Shown: positions 1 through 9,616, counted from the first letter of the stretch. The stretch is DNA of 64,000 nucleotides from Bernardetia sp. (GCA_020630575.1 JAHDBD010000022.1:1-64000); one strand, 5' to 3'. Notes: a model not told the origin generated them from the letters alone. Translations and numbers: made by a program.

Positions 1-54
1 TTTGTTAAAAACAAAATAAAATTTTGTCCGAAAGCAAATTTGCGAAAGTCATAT

Positions 55-882
55 TTATTTACGATTCGACTTCAAAATATCAGCGACATCTACAAAAGTT
101 TCTCCACCACCCGAAATAACAGGCAGTTTTCCATCCCATTTTTCGATAGCTCTCAATCTTAAAAGCTCGTCATCTAATGATAATTGAAGTAGTTTTTGTG
201 CATCAGATTGTGCTTGCGCTCTAACTCGTTCTTGTTCTCCTTCTGTACGAATACGCTCCAAATCATTGAGAGCAGTTAATGCTTTTTGTTCTGCAATTTG
301 TTTTAATTCAATAGCTGAGTTAAATTCTGGTGAAAAATTAAAATCTATAATTGAAAAATCAGTAACAATAATATTATTTTGAGCAAGACGTTTTTTGATA
401 TACTCATATACATCTTCTTTTACAGCAGGTCTTTTTGTAATCAATTCCTCAGCGGTATAACGAGCAGCAGCCGATTTTATAGACTCTTGGATAACGGGTT
501 CGATAATAGTTCTCTTGTAATCTAGTCCCAAATCTCTATAAATAACATTTGCTTTTTCTTTAGATAAAAAGAAATTAAGTGCTACTTTAGAAGTAACGGG
601 TTGCAAATCTTTAGAAGACGCAGACGCAGATGCTTCCATTTTCTGAACACGTACATCAAGCTGAATAACTGTTGAAACGAAAGGATTCACAGCATGCATT
701 CCTTCTGGCAGTAAAATATCTTGAACTGCTCCAAAATTAGCTACTACACCAACTTGTCCAGATTCAACAACTACAAAAGTTCTGAATAAAAACACGAGAG
801 CAACTATAATAACAACAAAAGTTCCGATTCCAAAAAAGACTGTTTTGGGAGATATTAAGGGTTTATTTCTTGAATTAGCCAT
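55..882 (-). CDS. Prohibitin-family SPFH/Band 7 membrane protein
   Basis: The 275-residue product has one N-terminal membrane segment (about residues 15-37), then an SPFH/Band 7 domain (about 38-190) opening with VESGQVGVVANFG, and a helical, probably coiled-coil tail with EQERVRAQAQSDA. Length and order match bacterial prohibitin homologues, which form large membrane rings and are linked to membrane organisation or protease control. The ATG at 882 is followed directly by a short basic stretch and the anchor. It stands alone; the next gene upstream is a pseudogene on the other strand. The specific partner cannot be read from sequence. Confidence 0.88.
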   Translation of the reverse strand: MANSRNKPLISPKTVFFGIGTFVVIIVALVFLFRTFVVVESGQVGVVANFGAVQDILLPEGMHAVNPFVSTVIQLDVRVQKMEASASASSKDLQPVTSKVALNFFLSKEKANVIYRDLGLDYKRTIIEPVIQESIKSAAARYTAEELITKRPAVKEDVYEYIKKRLAQNNIIVTDFSIIDFNFSPEFNSAIELKQIAEQKALTALNDLERIRTEGEQERVRAQAQSDAQKLLQLSLDDELLRLRAIEKWDGKLPVISGGGETFVDVADILKSNRK

Positions 883-1075
883 ATATATTAAGGTATTTTA
901 TAGTAAAAGGTAATTTTGATTTATTATTTAAGCAATATAACGGAAAATAACTGATTTGGGTTAGTATTTTACTTTTCGTCCTCTCAAAATAGCTTTTGGT
1001 ATAAAATATTAGTCTAGTTAAATAGAAATTCAGAATTTAGAGTAAGTTATTCAATCACTCTAAAAACAGACAATA

Positions 1076-1527
1076 ATGAAAAAACTAAAATTTACTATTT
1101 GGTATGTTCTTACCTTAGTTTTTTATGGAATGTTTATAACAATTTCATTTTCTCAAAATGCTACATCTAATAGAAAAAGAGCAGGAGGTTTGTATCTATT
1201 GTAAGGTTTTAGAAATCAAAATTTTTCTCAAATAAACTCCCAACTTAATTTTTCTGATTTTGCTTCTTCCAAAGAAATAACAAACGTTTTTGGAGCAGGA
1301 GGTTATGGTTGGTTTGGTCGTTTTAAAGTAGGAGGGGAAGGAAATTATATCCAAAACACAAATGCAGATAATAACAAAAATACTGATTTAAAAGGCTTTG
1401 GAGGAAATATTTATACAGGTTATTTACTCAATCCAAAATCTAAAATACACATTTTGCCTTTAATAGGATTAGGAGAAGAATCAATTGTTTTATCATCGAA
1501 TAGAAATAATTTAGTAGTTACAAATTT
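1076..1527 (+). pseudogene. Broken secreted/outer-membrane-type protein gene, truncated by an IS
   Basis: An ATG at 1076 opens a signal-peptide-like stretch (MKKLKFTIWYVLT, ending near ISFSQ) that meets an in-frame TAA at 1202-1204, codon 43. The same frame then stays open and reads as Gly- and aromatic-rich beta-barrel-like sequence (NVFGAGGYGWFGRFKVGG) up to the left end of an IS1-family element at 1528, where it is cut. The gene is therefore dead twice over: an internal stop and loss of its 3' part. The barrel assignment is an inference from composition only. Confidence 0.7.
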
Positions 1528-1534
1528 GGTAGTG

Positions 1535-2074
1535 TTACATTTTGAGTGATTTTAAATATTTTTTCTCAGCTTCTTTATTATAGTTGATGATAAAATAATA
1601 GGTAAACAAGAAATGATTGTAATACGATTTTGAAAAACTTAATGTTTTTCTTACAAATCTACCTACTCTTTGTCTTAAAGTATTATTCCATCTTTCGACA
1701 TGGTTAGTTTGTCCAGAATCTTTTCCAACACTATGATGCTTTCCAGTTTTAATAATCTTTTTATAAGCTTTCCAAAAATCAGAAAAGGTAATGCTATGTT
1801 TGTAGTTTTCTGGAACATTATCCCATAGTTTTTTACAACTTCTAGCACTTCTATTTCCTAAATGAAAAGCAACAATTTGCCTTGTTCTTCTGCACAAAGC
1901 TATCCACAGCCAACTTTTAAAGTTCTTACAAAATACAAAACTACATAATTCGTCTAACTCAAGTATTTCTTCTTCTACACTAGAAACAAGCGTATCAGAA
2001 AGATTACAAATACTATCAATTACTTGCTCTGCTTTTTTTTGTCCAACGAAGAATGCTTTGATGAGAAACTTCAA
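1535..2074 (-). CDS. insB: IS1 transposase catalytic part (InsB)
   Basis: This frame encodes the DDE catalytic half of IS1 transposase: LELDELCSF, TFSDFWKAY and NHVERWNNTLRQRVGRF carry the expected acidic residues and the conserved C-terminal Arg-rich block. The listed ATG at 2074 is probably not a real start, because in this family the domain is normally made as an InsAB' fusion by -1 frameshifting on an A-run (2033-2040 here). The stop lies just inside the left inverted repeat. No internal stop is present, so the element may still be active. Confidence 0.9.
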   Translation of the reverse strand: MKFLIKAFFVGQKKAEQVIDSICNLSDTLVSSVEEEILELDELCSFVFCKNFKSWLWIALCRRTRQIVAFHLGNRSARSCKKLWDNVPENYKHSITFSDFWKAYKKIIKTGKHHSVGKDSGQTNHVERWNNTLRQRVGRFVRKTLSFSKSYYNHFLFTYYFIINYNKEAEKKYLKSLKM

Positions 2075-2282
2075 AAATACGAGCTACGCCTCGTAAACTA
2101 GATTTTTCTTGGTAGCTTGCACAAGCTAAATCTTTAGTCCATTCACTAACTCGTTTAGAAGAAATAACACCTGAAAAACCACAATCTTTGCACTTAGATT
2201 TAGGATTGCCTGAGCCATTACTTCCATTACGAACTAAATTTTCTGAGTCACATTTACGACAAACAAGTTGAGTAGTAATCAT
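2016..2282 (-). CDS. insA: IS1 DNA-binding protein InsA
   Basis: The 88-residue product begins with a zinc-ribbon (CRKCDSENLVRNG then KCKDCG, four Cys) followed by a helix-turn-helix region (GVARIFEVSHQSILRW). In the IS1 family InsA binds the inverted repeats and represses transcription. It overlaps insB by 59 nt in the -1 frame, and its own reading ends shortly after the A-run that would shift ribosomes into insB. Length is normal for the family. Confidence 0.9.
   Translation of the reverse strand: MITTQLVCRKCDSENLVRNGSNGSGNPKSKCKDCGFSGVISSKRVSEWTKDLACASYQEKSSLRGVARIFEVSHQSILRWTKKSRASN
2033..2040 (-). promoter_or_regulatory. Probable -1 ribosomal frameshift site in IS1
   Basis: On the minus strand a run of eight A residues (ACA AAA AAA AGC in the InsA frame) sits inside the insA/insB overlap. 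Slipping back one base gives CAA AAA AAA GCA, the InsB frame (GQKKAEQV). IS1 is known to make its transposase by -1 slippage on an A-run at this position. That it works here is inferred. Confidence 0.75.
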
Positions 2283-2353
2283 TAGGAGAGAATAGAAAAA
2301 TGTGAAAATAAATAAGAAAACAAATCACTCATTAAATTACACTACCAAAAAAA

Positions 2354-2503
2354 GTAATTGACTACAATTACTACGATACCTTTGAAAAATTTAGGACAAA
2401 CATCCTTGATTTTTTTCAATATATCGACGACTACATAGATGAACTAGAGACTCTTTTAGTTCCGAATTGTCACGTCCAATTTTCCAAAACTAATTTCTAT
2501 TGA
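2354..2503 (+). pseudogene. C-terminal remnant of an IS630-like transposase
   Basis: Directly right of the IS1 end, an open frame with no start codon encodes about 49 residues ending at TGA 2501. The pattern (TFEKFRTNILDFFQ, then YIDELETLL, then CHVQFSK) resembles the C-terminal end of IS630/DDE_3 transposases, where a YxTFExFKxxI stretch is followed by a helix and a short tail. Everything upstream is missing, replaced by IS1. The family assignment rests on a remembered pattern, not a search. Confidence 0.5.
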
Positions 2504-2550
2504 GTATAATGACAAAAAACACTTCGTAATTACAGATTTTATATTTAAAA

Positions 2551-2580
2551 AAACAATTACTTTATAAGTTATTGTTTTTC
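2551..2580 (+). terminator. Possible rho-independent terminator
   Basis: AAACAAT and ATTGTTT arms with an inner ACTT/AAGT pair, one T-T mismatch and a TAT loop, followed by T residues. It lies 48 bp after the transposase remnant. The surrounding 2504-2845 gap otherwise shows only A/T-rich DNA and the promoter listed next. Confidence 0.4.
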
Positions 2581-2692
2581 AGAAACTTAGAATTATTATA
2601 TTTTTTAGAGTTTGTTAAGGAGTGTTAAGGGATTTAGAATAGTCTTATTCTATTCATACTGGATAATGATTCTTTTTTTCTATAAAAAAGCA

Positions 2693-2722
2693 TGTGTTTA
2701 CGTAAATAAAAACCTACCTTTG
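2693..2722 (+). promoter_or_regulatory. Putative Bacteroidota promoter for the T9SS protein gene
   Basis: TACCTTTG at 2715-2722 fits the Bacteroidota -7 consensus TAnnTTTG. A TGTG (3 of 4 matches to TTTG) lies 18 nt upstream at 2693-2696. Transcription would begin near 2729, about 120 nt before the gene. A pair of ATTAYGA-type heptamers (2823-2836, minus orientation) lies between promoter and start. Confidence 0.45.
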
Positions 2723-2845
2723 TATCTTCAAATCCCCTCTATTACTATTTATTCTATTTCTACACAGAATTATCTTTAATTATAAATCACATTCTCAATC
2801 CTAAGAACAGTAATTTTTAATTTCATAATTCGTAATTGAATTTCT

Positions 2846-5800
2846 TTGATGAAAAAATCATATTCTAATTTATGCAGCCTACTTTTTGTATGCGCTGTTT
2901 TTTTGTTGAGTAATATTTACTCTTTTTCTGCCTTTGGGCAGTGTAATCCTGCTGCTAATGATCCTAGTTTTAATCCTTTGGATGTAGGATTAGGTCTAGG
3001 AGATGGTAGAAGTATTTATGGTAGTTCAAAAGTGAAAAAAATATTTGTATTACCTGATAATAAGCTATTAATTATAGGTAAGTTGGAAACTTTTAATAAT
3101 CATTACTCCAATGGCATAGCAAGATTAAATAGTAATGGGACTATTGATGATTCTTTTAGTTTAGATGAAATAGGCTATATTTCAATAGAAGATGCTGTAC
3201 CACTACCAAATGGAAAAGTTTTAATTGTTGGTGGTATGTTTTATCAAAATGCACCAAGAGGAATACTGCGACTTAATACAGATGGTAGTGTAGATAATAC
3301 TTTCACACCACCAAGTTTAATTAGCCCTACATCATTTTCTATTGATAAAATAAGAGCAGTAGAAATTCAATCAAATGGAAAAATAATTATTGGGGGAGAA
3401 ATTGATCTACCAAATAATACAATTAGAAACATAATTCGTCTTAATATAGACGGAAGTCTAGATAACACTTTTACTCAAGGACAACTAAGCCAAGACTTAG
3501 TTCCTGCTTCCATACAAGAGTTGATTGTTCAAAATGATGATAAAATCTTTGCTAGTGGTATATTTTCAGCGTATAACGGATCAAATAAAAGAGCTATAGT
3601 AAAACTAAATTCTAATGGAACAATAGACAATTCCTTCATAGGAGCAGGAACAAATAATAATGCTATTATTTATGGTATGGCACTACAAAATGATGGTAAA
3701 ATAATTATTGGAGGAACTTTTAACAGTTCTCATAATACTACAACGAAAAAATTAGCTCGCCTAAACATAGATGGGAGCTTAGACCTATCTTTTAATAACA
3801 CAAACGGTTTCTCTGATATAGATATAATTCATAATATTTCTATTCAAACAAATCAGAAAATAATAGTTTCAGGAAATTTCAACTCTTATAAAGGAGTAAG
3901 TAGAACAAACATAATACGCTTAGAACAAAATGCTGATATAGACGATTCATTTTATTGTAGAAATGTAAAAAAAACAGATGATATTCCTCAAACGCATACT
4001 ACAAGTAGTAATCCTGATGTATCTTTTACAACTCTATTGCCTAACAATCAAATTCTTACTAATGTAGATATAACACATTCTGGAGTGGAACGATTAAATG
4101 AAGATGGAAGCTGGGATAGTACATTTAATTCTAGTCAGGGATTTAATAATTCTTTAGCACAACTTATTCGCACTCCAGATGGAGGTTTTTTTGCTTTGGG
4201 AGTCTTTGGGAGATATAATAATAGGCAAGCAAATTATATTGCTAAAATTCATAGGAATGGCGAAATAGATACTACTTTTTATTTTAGAAAAAATTACATA
4301 CCTATACCTTCAAATGACATGATTGCAATGGCAGTTCAAGCAGATGGAAAATTAATAGTAGGTGGTGTTTTTAATAATAATTCTCATTCTATACCTAGAA
4401 ATTATTTGCTACGTGTAAATTCTGATGGAAGTATAGATTCAACTTTTAATGCAAATAGCGTATTTAATATCACTAGTATTATAATTAATATTTTGATTCA
4501 AACAGATCAGAAAATTGTCATAAGTGGATATATCAATGGTGAATACACTATAATAAGGTTAAATTCTGATGGAAGCATAGATAATTCATTTGCAACAGGA
4601 GGGATGAATGGCTTAACCCAGAAATTAAAACTTCAGTCAGATGGAAAAATAGTAGTAGGGGGTAGTTTTACTCAATATAAAGGAATAACAGTAACAGGGT
4701 TAATTAGGATATTACCTAATGGTGACTTAGATCCTCTATTTAATACAAACTTAAATGTAAATAGAATTCAAGAGATATGTATACAAAATAATGGCGATAT
4801 TATTATTGCAGGAGAACTACCTGATTGGTCTATTCGCAAGGTAAATAACAACGGAATTGCTTATAACAATTTTAATGTAAGTTTCAGTGACTCAAATAGT
4901 AATCCATTTGGAGCAATTAGAAATATTATTTCTCAAGATGATAACAAAATTATTGTAGCAGGAAATTTTGATCAACTTAATAGTGCTAATTTAAAAAAGC
5001 TTGCAAGATTAAATGAAGATGGAAGTATAGATAATACTTTTTCATCAGGTTCTAGTGCTGATAGTGTAATAACTAATGTGATATCAATATCAAATGATAC
5101 ACTCATAATTGCAGGAGAATTTACAAGTTATAATGGAGTAGGTAGAAACAGAATTGCACGACTTGTTGCTTCTGCACCTACTATTCCTTCTATTACATCA
5201 CAAAATTCTAATCAGTACGGATTGTGTCCAAATGATACTACTGTTTTAGAAGCTACAGGACAAGGAACAGTTTATTGGTACAATTCACTTACAAACCTTA
5301 CTCCTATTCATACAGGGGATAGTTTTACCACGCCAATTTTGACAGCCGATTCTACTTATTTCTATGTTCAGGACTCTGTTGTAGGTTGTGGAAGTAGTGA
5401 TAGATTAGAATTATTAGTTACTACTTCGTTAGCCTTAAATGCAGTAAGTAAGCCTAATTACATAGCTTATTTAGATAATACAGGTCAAGTAGAAGTAAAT
5501 GCTGCTTTACTAGACAGTATAAGTTCGGCTGGTTGTGGAAATACAATTACTTCCTTCCTTTTTGATGATACAGGTTTGGCTACTCGTTCTTTTTCTTGTG
5601 CTGATACAAATGCAGTTCACGATGTAGTTTTGAGAGTTACAGATAGTCAAGGAAATGTAGAAACATCTCCTTCTATTATTCATGTAAAAGACACAATTCG
5701 TCCAATTGTAACTGTCAGAACACTTCCAGTAAGTTTTAATGCTTCTAATCAAGCAACTATTTCTGCAAGGGATTTTCTTACTTCTTTGAGCGATAATTGT

Positions 5801-8497
5801 ACAGATTCATTAGATATAAATGTAGTATTTAATGATATAGCACTTGAAACTAGAATGTTTGATTGTGGAAACACTTCTATAAGAATTTTTGAGCTAAGAA
5901 TCACAGACCAATCAGGAAATCAGACTATTCAACCTGTAATGATTATTCCTTCGGCTACAAACTATGATTTTAATGTAAATATATTCGCTAATATTTTCCG
6001 TCCTGCCATAACTTCAAATATTACAGTCTATGCAAATAATTATTCTTGCGCTCCTCAATCAGGGGAAGTAAAAGTTACTTTACCTGCTAATGTAACATAT
6101 AATTCGGCTTCCATTACGCCAGATAGAATTGTAGGGAATAATCTCTTTTGGGATGTAACTGATTTGAATTATGATAGAAACTTTGTAGTTAGAGTTTCTG
6201 TAACTCCAGATATAAGTTTAAATATTGGCAATGAAGTTTGTTTTACAGGACATATCACACCTGAAACAAATGACCTTGCTCCTTCAAATAATTTAAAATC
6301 ATATTGCTTTCCAATCATAAACTCATACGACCCAAATGACAAACAAGTCTATCCACAAGGAATTTGTGATGATAAATTTATGAAGCGTTCAGATTTACCT
6401 TTGACTTATACGATTCGTTTCCAAAACACAGGAAATGCACCTGCTTTGAATGTAAATATTGTAGATTCGTTGAGCAATTTGTTAGATAGAAGTTCTTTAA
6501 GAGTTGTTGGAAGTAGCCATCCGATGGTGGTTGATACGACAGCAAATAATAATAATAATATTAATTTTGTTTTTAATAATATCAATTTACCTGATAGCAC
6601 TTCTAGCCCAGAACTTAGTCAAGGGTATGTTATTTTTGAGCTTGATGAAATTGCAGCACATACAGATACTTCAAGAATTGAAAATAAATCCTACATTTAT
6701 TTTGATACAAATGCTCCAATTATCACAAATACAGTCAAAAATACAATTTTGGATGTATTGCCTTTATGTGATCCTGCTGGTGGTTCAAACCCACCAATTG
6801 CAGATTGTCAGTTGCCAACGAATTTGACAGCAGAAGCACTTTCTGCAACCAAAGCAAAACTTTCTTGGACAACTCCAGCAAATTCAAATGCTATCAATTA
6901 TGAAATTTGGAGAAACAACCAGTTATTAGAAACAGTTGTTGCTTCTCAATTATCTTTTGTTGATTCATTATTGAATCCAAGTACACAGTATACGTATTCT
7001 ATAAAAGCAATTTGTGGAAATAATACAGCCACTTCAAACTTTGTTCAAGTACGTACAATTCCATCAACGCCAACTTTATTCTCTTTAGAAGCTGCTTGTA
7101 AAGGAGAAACAGGAACGATTGAAGTTCGTAGTAATGGAGCTGTCTATCGTGTGTATGCTTCTCAAAATGCTGCAAGTCCGCTTTTTGAAACAAATAATGC
7201 AACTATTCAAACGCCTGCTTTGAATGATACAACTACGTTTTATATTTCTGTCGTTGTAAATAGCTTAGAAAGTGAACGATTAGAAGTTGTTGTTCCAATT
7301 AAAGAAGTATTTGAAGCCATTGTTGAGCAAGGAAGTTTGTTTGAAACGTGTACAAATACATTTACACTTTCAGCTAATGAAGTAGAAAATGCTTCTTATC
7401 TTTGGTTTAGAGGAAATATCCAAGTAGGAAACACAAGAGCATTGGTTGTTTCTTTTGAAGGAAATTATACTGTAAGAATTGAAAGAGAGGGTTGTTTTGC
7501 TGTTTCTGAAGCTACAAAAGTGGTGTTTGTTGATGCTCCAACTGCCAAAATAGAACAAGGAAGTGAAGTTTCTTTCTGTGGAAATGGAATGTTAAATGCA
7601 CAAGATACAAGCTCAAATGTAACGTATACTTGGTCTCTCAATGGAACAGATGTAGGAACTGGAACATCAATTTCAGTTTCAGAGTCTGGAAACTATACTT
7701 TAACAGCAAGTCAGCCTTCGTGTTTGGATAGTGTGAGTATTGCTGTTACAATTACAGATTTGCCTGCTATGGTTCTTGCTGCTGATAAAACAGAAATTTG
7801 TTCAAGTGAAGAAACAACGCTGTCTGTAACAACTGGCACAGGTTTTACTTACAAGTGGTTCAGAAATCAAACAGCAATTTCAAATGATTCATCTACTTTA
7901 GTTACTTCTGAAATTGGAACTTACAAAGTAGAAATCACAACAACAGAAGGTTGTCAAGTAGAATCAAATGAAGTAGAAATCACAGAAGCACAAGCTCCAG
8001 ATGCAACGATTACGATAAACAAAGAGAATTCTGTTGACAAAACAATTACTGTTTCGTCTTCTGATTCTATTGTTGCAGTAGTTTGGTTTAAAGATGGAAA
8101 TGAAATAGCTAGTTTCAATAATCAGAAAATGATTCAACCAACTGAGAGTGGAAATTACAAAGCAAAAGTAACTTATCTTTCAGGCTGTGAATTTGAAACG
8201 GAAGAAAAAGTCTTTACTTTCGATATAGAAACTGGAATTGAAGAAGAATCTGCAAAAATCTTTACGGTTTATCCAAATCCAAATACTGGTTCATTCAAAG
8301 TAGAATTTGCTACCACAACCAATCAAAAGACAAATCTTGTTGTAGTAGATGCACTGGGTAGAACTATTTACAGTAAAGAAATTTCTAGAAACGAAAAAAC
8401 TACTAACATTACACTTCCTAAAATAAGTGCAGGTGTTTATGTAGTACAGATTGTTTCTCAAGGAAAAGTATATACAAAACAACTGGTTATTCAATAA
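2846..8497 (+). CDS. Giant secreted delta-60-repeat / Ig / FN3 protein with T9SS tail
   Basis: 1,883 residues. A signal peptide (about 1-31, ending AFGQ) is followed by about 13 repeats of 55-60 residues carrying RLNxDGSIDNTF (about 40-770; the delta-60 or DUF5122 beta-propeller type). Next come an Ig-like domain (about 780-865), two HYR-like modules (865-1035), DUF11-like sequence (1040-1155), a conserved module starting SYDPNDKQVYPQG (1158-1295), an FN3 domain (1321-1402), several Ig-like modules (1405-1790), and a C-terminal YPNPNTGSF...YTKQLVIQ sorting tail (1803-1883). The tail marks export by T9SS and surface anchoring or release. A role in adhesion or surface coating is an inference. 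The start could equally be the second Met at 2849. It is monocistronic, with a terminator right after it. Confidence 0.9.
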   Translation: MMKKSYSNLCSLLFVCAVFLLSNIYSFSAFGQCNPAANDPSFNPLDVGLGLGDGRSIYGSSKVKKIFVLPDNKLLIIGKLETFNNHYSNGIARLNSNGTIDDSFSLDEIGYISIEDAVPLPNGKVLIVGGMFYQNAPRGILRLNTDGSVDNTFTPPSLISPTSFSIDKIRAVEIQSNGKIIIGGEIDLPNNTIRNIIRLNIDGSLDNTFTQGQLSQDLVPASIQELIVQNDDKIFASGIFSAYNGSNKRAIVKLNSNGTIDNSFIGAGTNNNAIIYGMALQNDGKIIIGGTFNSSHNTTTKKLARLNIDGSLDLSFNNTNGFSDIDIIHNISIQTNQKIIVSGNFNSYKGVSRTNIIRLEQNADIDDSFYCRNVKKTDDIPQTHTTSSNPDVSFTTLLPNNQILTNVDITHSGVERLNEDGSWDSTFNSSQGFNNSLAQLIRTPDGGFFALGVFGRYNNRQANYIAKIHRNGEIDTTFYFRKNYIPIPSNDMIAMAVQADGKLIVGGVFNNNSHSIPRNYLLRVNSDGSIDSTFNANSVFNITSIIINILIQTDQKIVISGYINGEYTIIRLNSDGSIDNSFATGGMNGLTQKLKLQSDGKIVVGGSFTQYKGITVTGLIRILPNGDLDPLFNTNLNVNRIQEICIQNNGDIIIAGELPDWSIRKVNNNGIAYNNFNVSFSDSNSNPFGAIRNIISQDDNKIIVAGNFDQLNSANLKKLARLNEDGSIDNTFSSGSSADSVITNVISISNDTLIIAGEFTSYNGVGRNRIARLVASAPTIPSITSQNSNQYGLCPNDTTVLEATGQGTVYWYNSLTNLTPIHTGDSFTTPILTADSTYFYVQDSVVGCGSSDRLELLVTTSLALNAVSKPNYIAYLDNTGQVEVNAALLDSISSAGCGNTITSFLFDDTGLATRSFSCADTNAVHDVVLRVTDSQGNVETSPSIIHVKDTIRPIVTVRTLPVSFNASNQATISARDFLTSLSDNCTDSLDINVVFNDIALETRMFDCGNTSIRIFELRITDQSGNQTIQPVMIIPSATNYDFNVNIFANIFRPAITSNITVYANNYSCAPQSGEVKVTLPANVTYNSASITPDRIVGNNLFWDVTDLNYDRNFVVRVSVTPDISLNIGNEVCFTGHITPETNDLAPSNNLKSYCFPIINSYDPNDKQVYPQGICDDKFMKRSDLPLTYTIRFQNTGNAPALNVNIVDSLSNLLDRSSLRVVGSSHPMVVDTTANNNNNINFVFNNINLPDSTSSPELSQGYVIFELDEIAAHTDTSRIENKSYIYFDTNAPIITNTVKNTILDVLPLCDPAGGSNPPIADCQLPTNLTAEALSATKAKLSWTTPANSNAINYEIWRNNQLLETVVASQLSFVDSLLNPSTQYTYSIKAICGNNTATSNFVQVRTIPSTPTLFSLEAACKGETGTIEVRSNGAVYRVYASQNAASPLFETNNATIQTPALNDTTTFYISVVVNSLESERLEVVVPIKEVFEAIVEQGSLFETCTNTFTLSANEVENASYLWFRGNIQVGNTRALVVSFEGNYTVRIEREGCFAVSEATKVVFVDAPTAKIEQGSEVSFCGNGMLNAQDTSSNVTYTWSLNGTDVGTGTSISVSESGNYTLTASQPSCLDSVSIAVTITDLPAMVLAADKTEICSSEETTLSVTTGTGFTYKWFRNQTAISNDSSTLVTSEIGTYKVEITTTEGCQVESNEVEITEAQAPDATITINKENSVDKTITVSSSDSIVAVVWFKDGNEIASFNNQKMIQPTESGNYKAKVTYLSGCEFETEEKVFTFDIETGIEEESAKIFTVYPNPNTGSFKVEFATTTNQKTNLVVVDALGRTIYSKEISRNEKTTNITLPKISAGVYVVQIVSQGKVYTKQLVIQ

Positions 8498-8548
8498 AAT
8501 AATATTTCTTTCTAGTTCAAATGTCGAATAAACTAGGGAAATAACATC

Positions 8549-8590
8549 AAAAAAGCCTTTACGATAATTTGTAGAGGCTTTTTGCTTTTA
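8549..8590 (+). terminator. Rho-independent terminator
   Basis: A 13-bp stem (AAAAAGCCTTTAC with GTAGAGGCTTTTT, one G-U pair) and an 8-nt loop, ending in a T-rich tract. It is about 50 bp after the T9SS gene stop. Confidence 0.85.
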
Positions 8591-8609
8591 GAAGAGTCAA
8601 ACCTTAAGA

Positions 8610-8744
8610 TTATTCTATCTTGCTAAACTTCAAAACATTAGTTTTTTGTTTTTCATCAATTGGTATGCTGGCAGTATTGACAAACAAATCTCTTTTCTTA
8701 ATGTGTACTTTTTCAAATAGAGTATCTTTAAAATTGTAAGCAAA
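8610..8744 (-). pseudogene. Possible short gene remnant
   Basis: The minus strand is open for 44 codons without an ATG and reads like real protein (KDTLFEKVHIKKRDLFV, then SIPIDEKQKTNVLKF) before TAA at 8612-8610. I do not recognise it. It could be the 3' end of a lost gene in the 8.5-8.97 kb gap. The rest of that gap (8745-8975) holds no gene I can support. Confidence 0.25.
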
Positions 8745-8975
8745 TTATTATTTGAAGTAAAAATAGAGAATACCTGCTTTCAGACGATGAAAGAAATGAA
8801 AAAGTTTACAAGAAGAGCAGCTATTGGAATAGAATTTAAAACTAATTTTATCAACATTTTTATATATATTTTCTCAAACAATTCAGTTTTAATTGGGTTG
8901 GTAATTTTATAATTCATTCTATTTTTTTTGAATTTATTTTTAACATCATTTTTAACCCTAAACTATTTTTTACTT

Positions 8976-9587
8976 ATGGCATTCGAACTTCCTAAGTTGC
9001 CTTACGCTTATAACGCTCTTGAACCAAATATCGATGAGCAAACAATGACAATCCACCATACCAAACACCATCAAGGTTATACTGATAAGCTAAATGATGC
9101 TATCAAAGGTACAGATATGGAAGGAAAAAGCATTGAAGAAATTATCAAAAATGTGAGTTCTTCTACTAGTAAAGCTGTTCGCAATAACGGTGGTGGATAT
9201 TATAATCACGATCTTTTTTGGAAAGTTATGTCACCAAACGGTGGTGGCGAGCCTTCTGGAGAGCTTGCAGAAGCAATCAACAAAGCATTTGGTTCTTTTG
9301 CAGATTTCAAAACTAAATTCGAAGATGCTGCCAAAACACAGTTTGGTTCAGGTTGGGCTTGGCTTATCGTGAAAACTGACGGTTCTTTAGCAGTTACAGG
9401 AACTCCAAATCAAGATAATCCTTTAATGGAATTAGCTACTGAAAAAGGAACTCCTATTTTTGGAATTGATGTTTGGGAACATGCTTATTACCTCAAATAT
9501 CAAAACAAACGTCCTGATTATGTAGGTGCATTTTGGAATGTAGCTAATTGGGATCAGGTAACTGAAAATTATAAAAAAGCTAAATAA
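8976..9587 (+). CDS. sodA: Superoxide dismutase, Fe/Mn family
   Basis: The product starts [17 protein letters not shown], the normal N-terminus of this family, so I use the ATG at 8976 rather than an upstream in-frame ATG at 8928 that would add 16 hydrophobic residues. Metal ligands are visible: His27 in TIHHTKHH, His78 in YYNHDLFW, and the Asp and His of [21 protein letters not shown] and GSGWAWL suggest a Mn or cambialistic enzyme, though metal choice cannot be fixed from sequence. It dismutates superoxide, probably in the cytoplasm since no signal remains with the chosen start. A strong terminator follows. Confidence 0.92.
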   Translation: MAFELPKLPYAYNALEPNIDEQTMTIHHTKHHQGYTDKLNDAIKGTDMEGKSIEEIIKNVSSSTSKAVRNNGGGYYNHDLFWKVMSPNGGGEPSGELAEAINKAFGSFADFKTKFEDAAKTQFGSGWAWLIVKTDGSLAVTGTPNQDNPLMELATEKGTPIFGIDVWEHAYYLKYQNKRPDYVGAFWNVANWDQVTENYKKAK

Positions 9588-9616
9588 TTTTTCATTTATA
9601 AAATTGAAAAATAACT

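Larger units (their letters stand above)
1528..2346 (-). mobile_element. IS1-family insertion sequence, 819 bp, apparently intact
   Basis: Terminal inverted repeats start GGTAGTGT at 1528 and, on the other strand, at 2346; about 20 of the outer 26 positions match, including an internal GAGTGATTT. Between them lie insA and insB in overlapping frames, the standard IS1 layout. The 9 bases outside each end (TACAAATTT on the left, AAAAAAAGT on the right) do not match, so there is no target duplication. The flanks also belong to unrelated broken genes, so a rearrangement or deletion has probably occurred here since insertion. Confidence 0.92.

Noticed and set aside
6504-6827. Open frame of 107 codons on the plus strand inside the giant T9SS gene
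   Set aside because: It overlaps well-formed domain sequence in another frame and reads as an Ile/Leu-rich artefact of A/T-rich codons.
8763-8865. Plus-strand stretch encoding KKFTRRAAIG, loosely like the RRRAAIEP block of IS5/IS1182 transposases
   Set aside because: Too short, needs a deletion to align, and no partner fragment or inverted repeat is visible.
8928-8975. N-terminal extension of superoxide dismutase as a signal peptide
   Set aside because: [10 protein letters not shown] is the usual family start; the upstream stretch has no basic n-region and no clear cleavage site.
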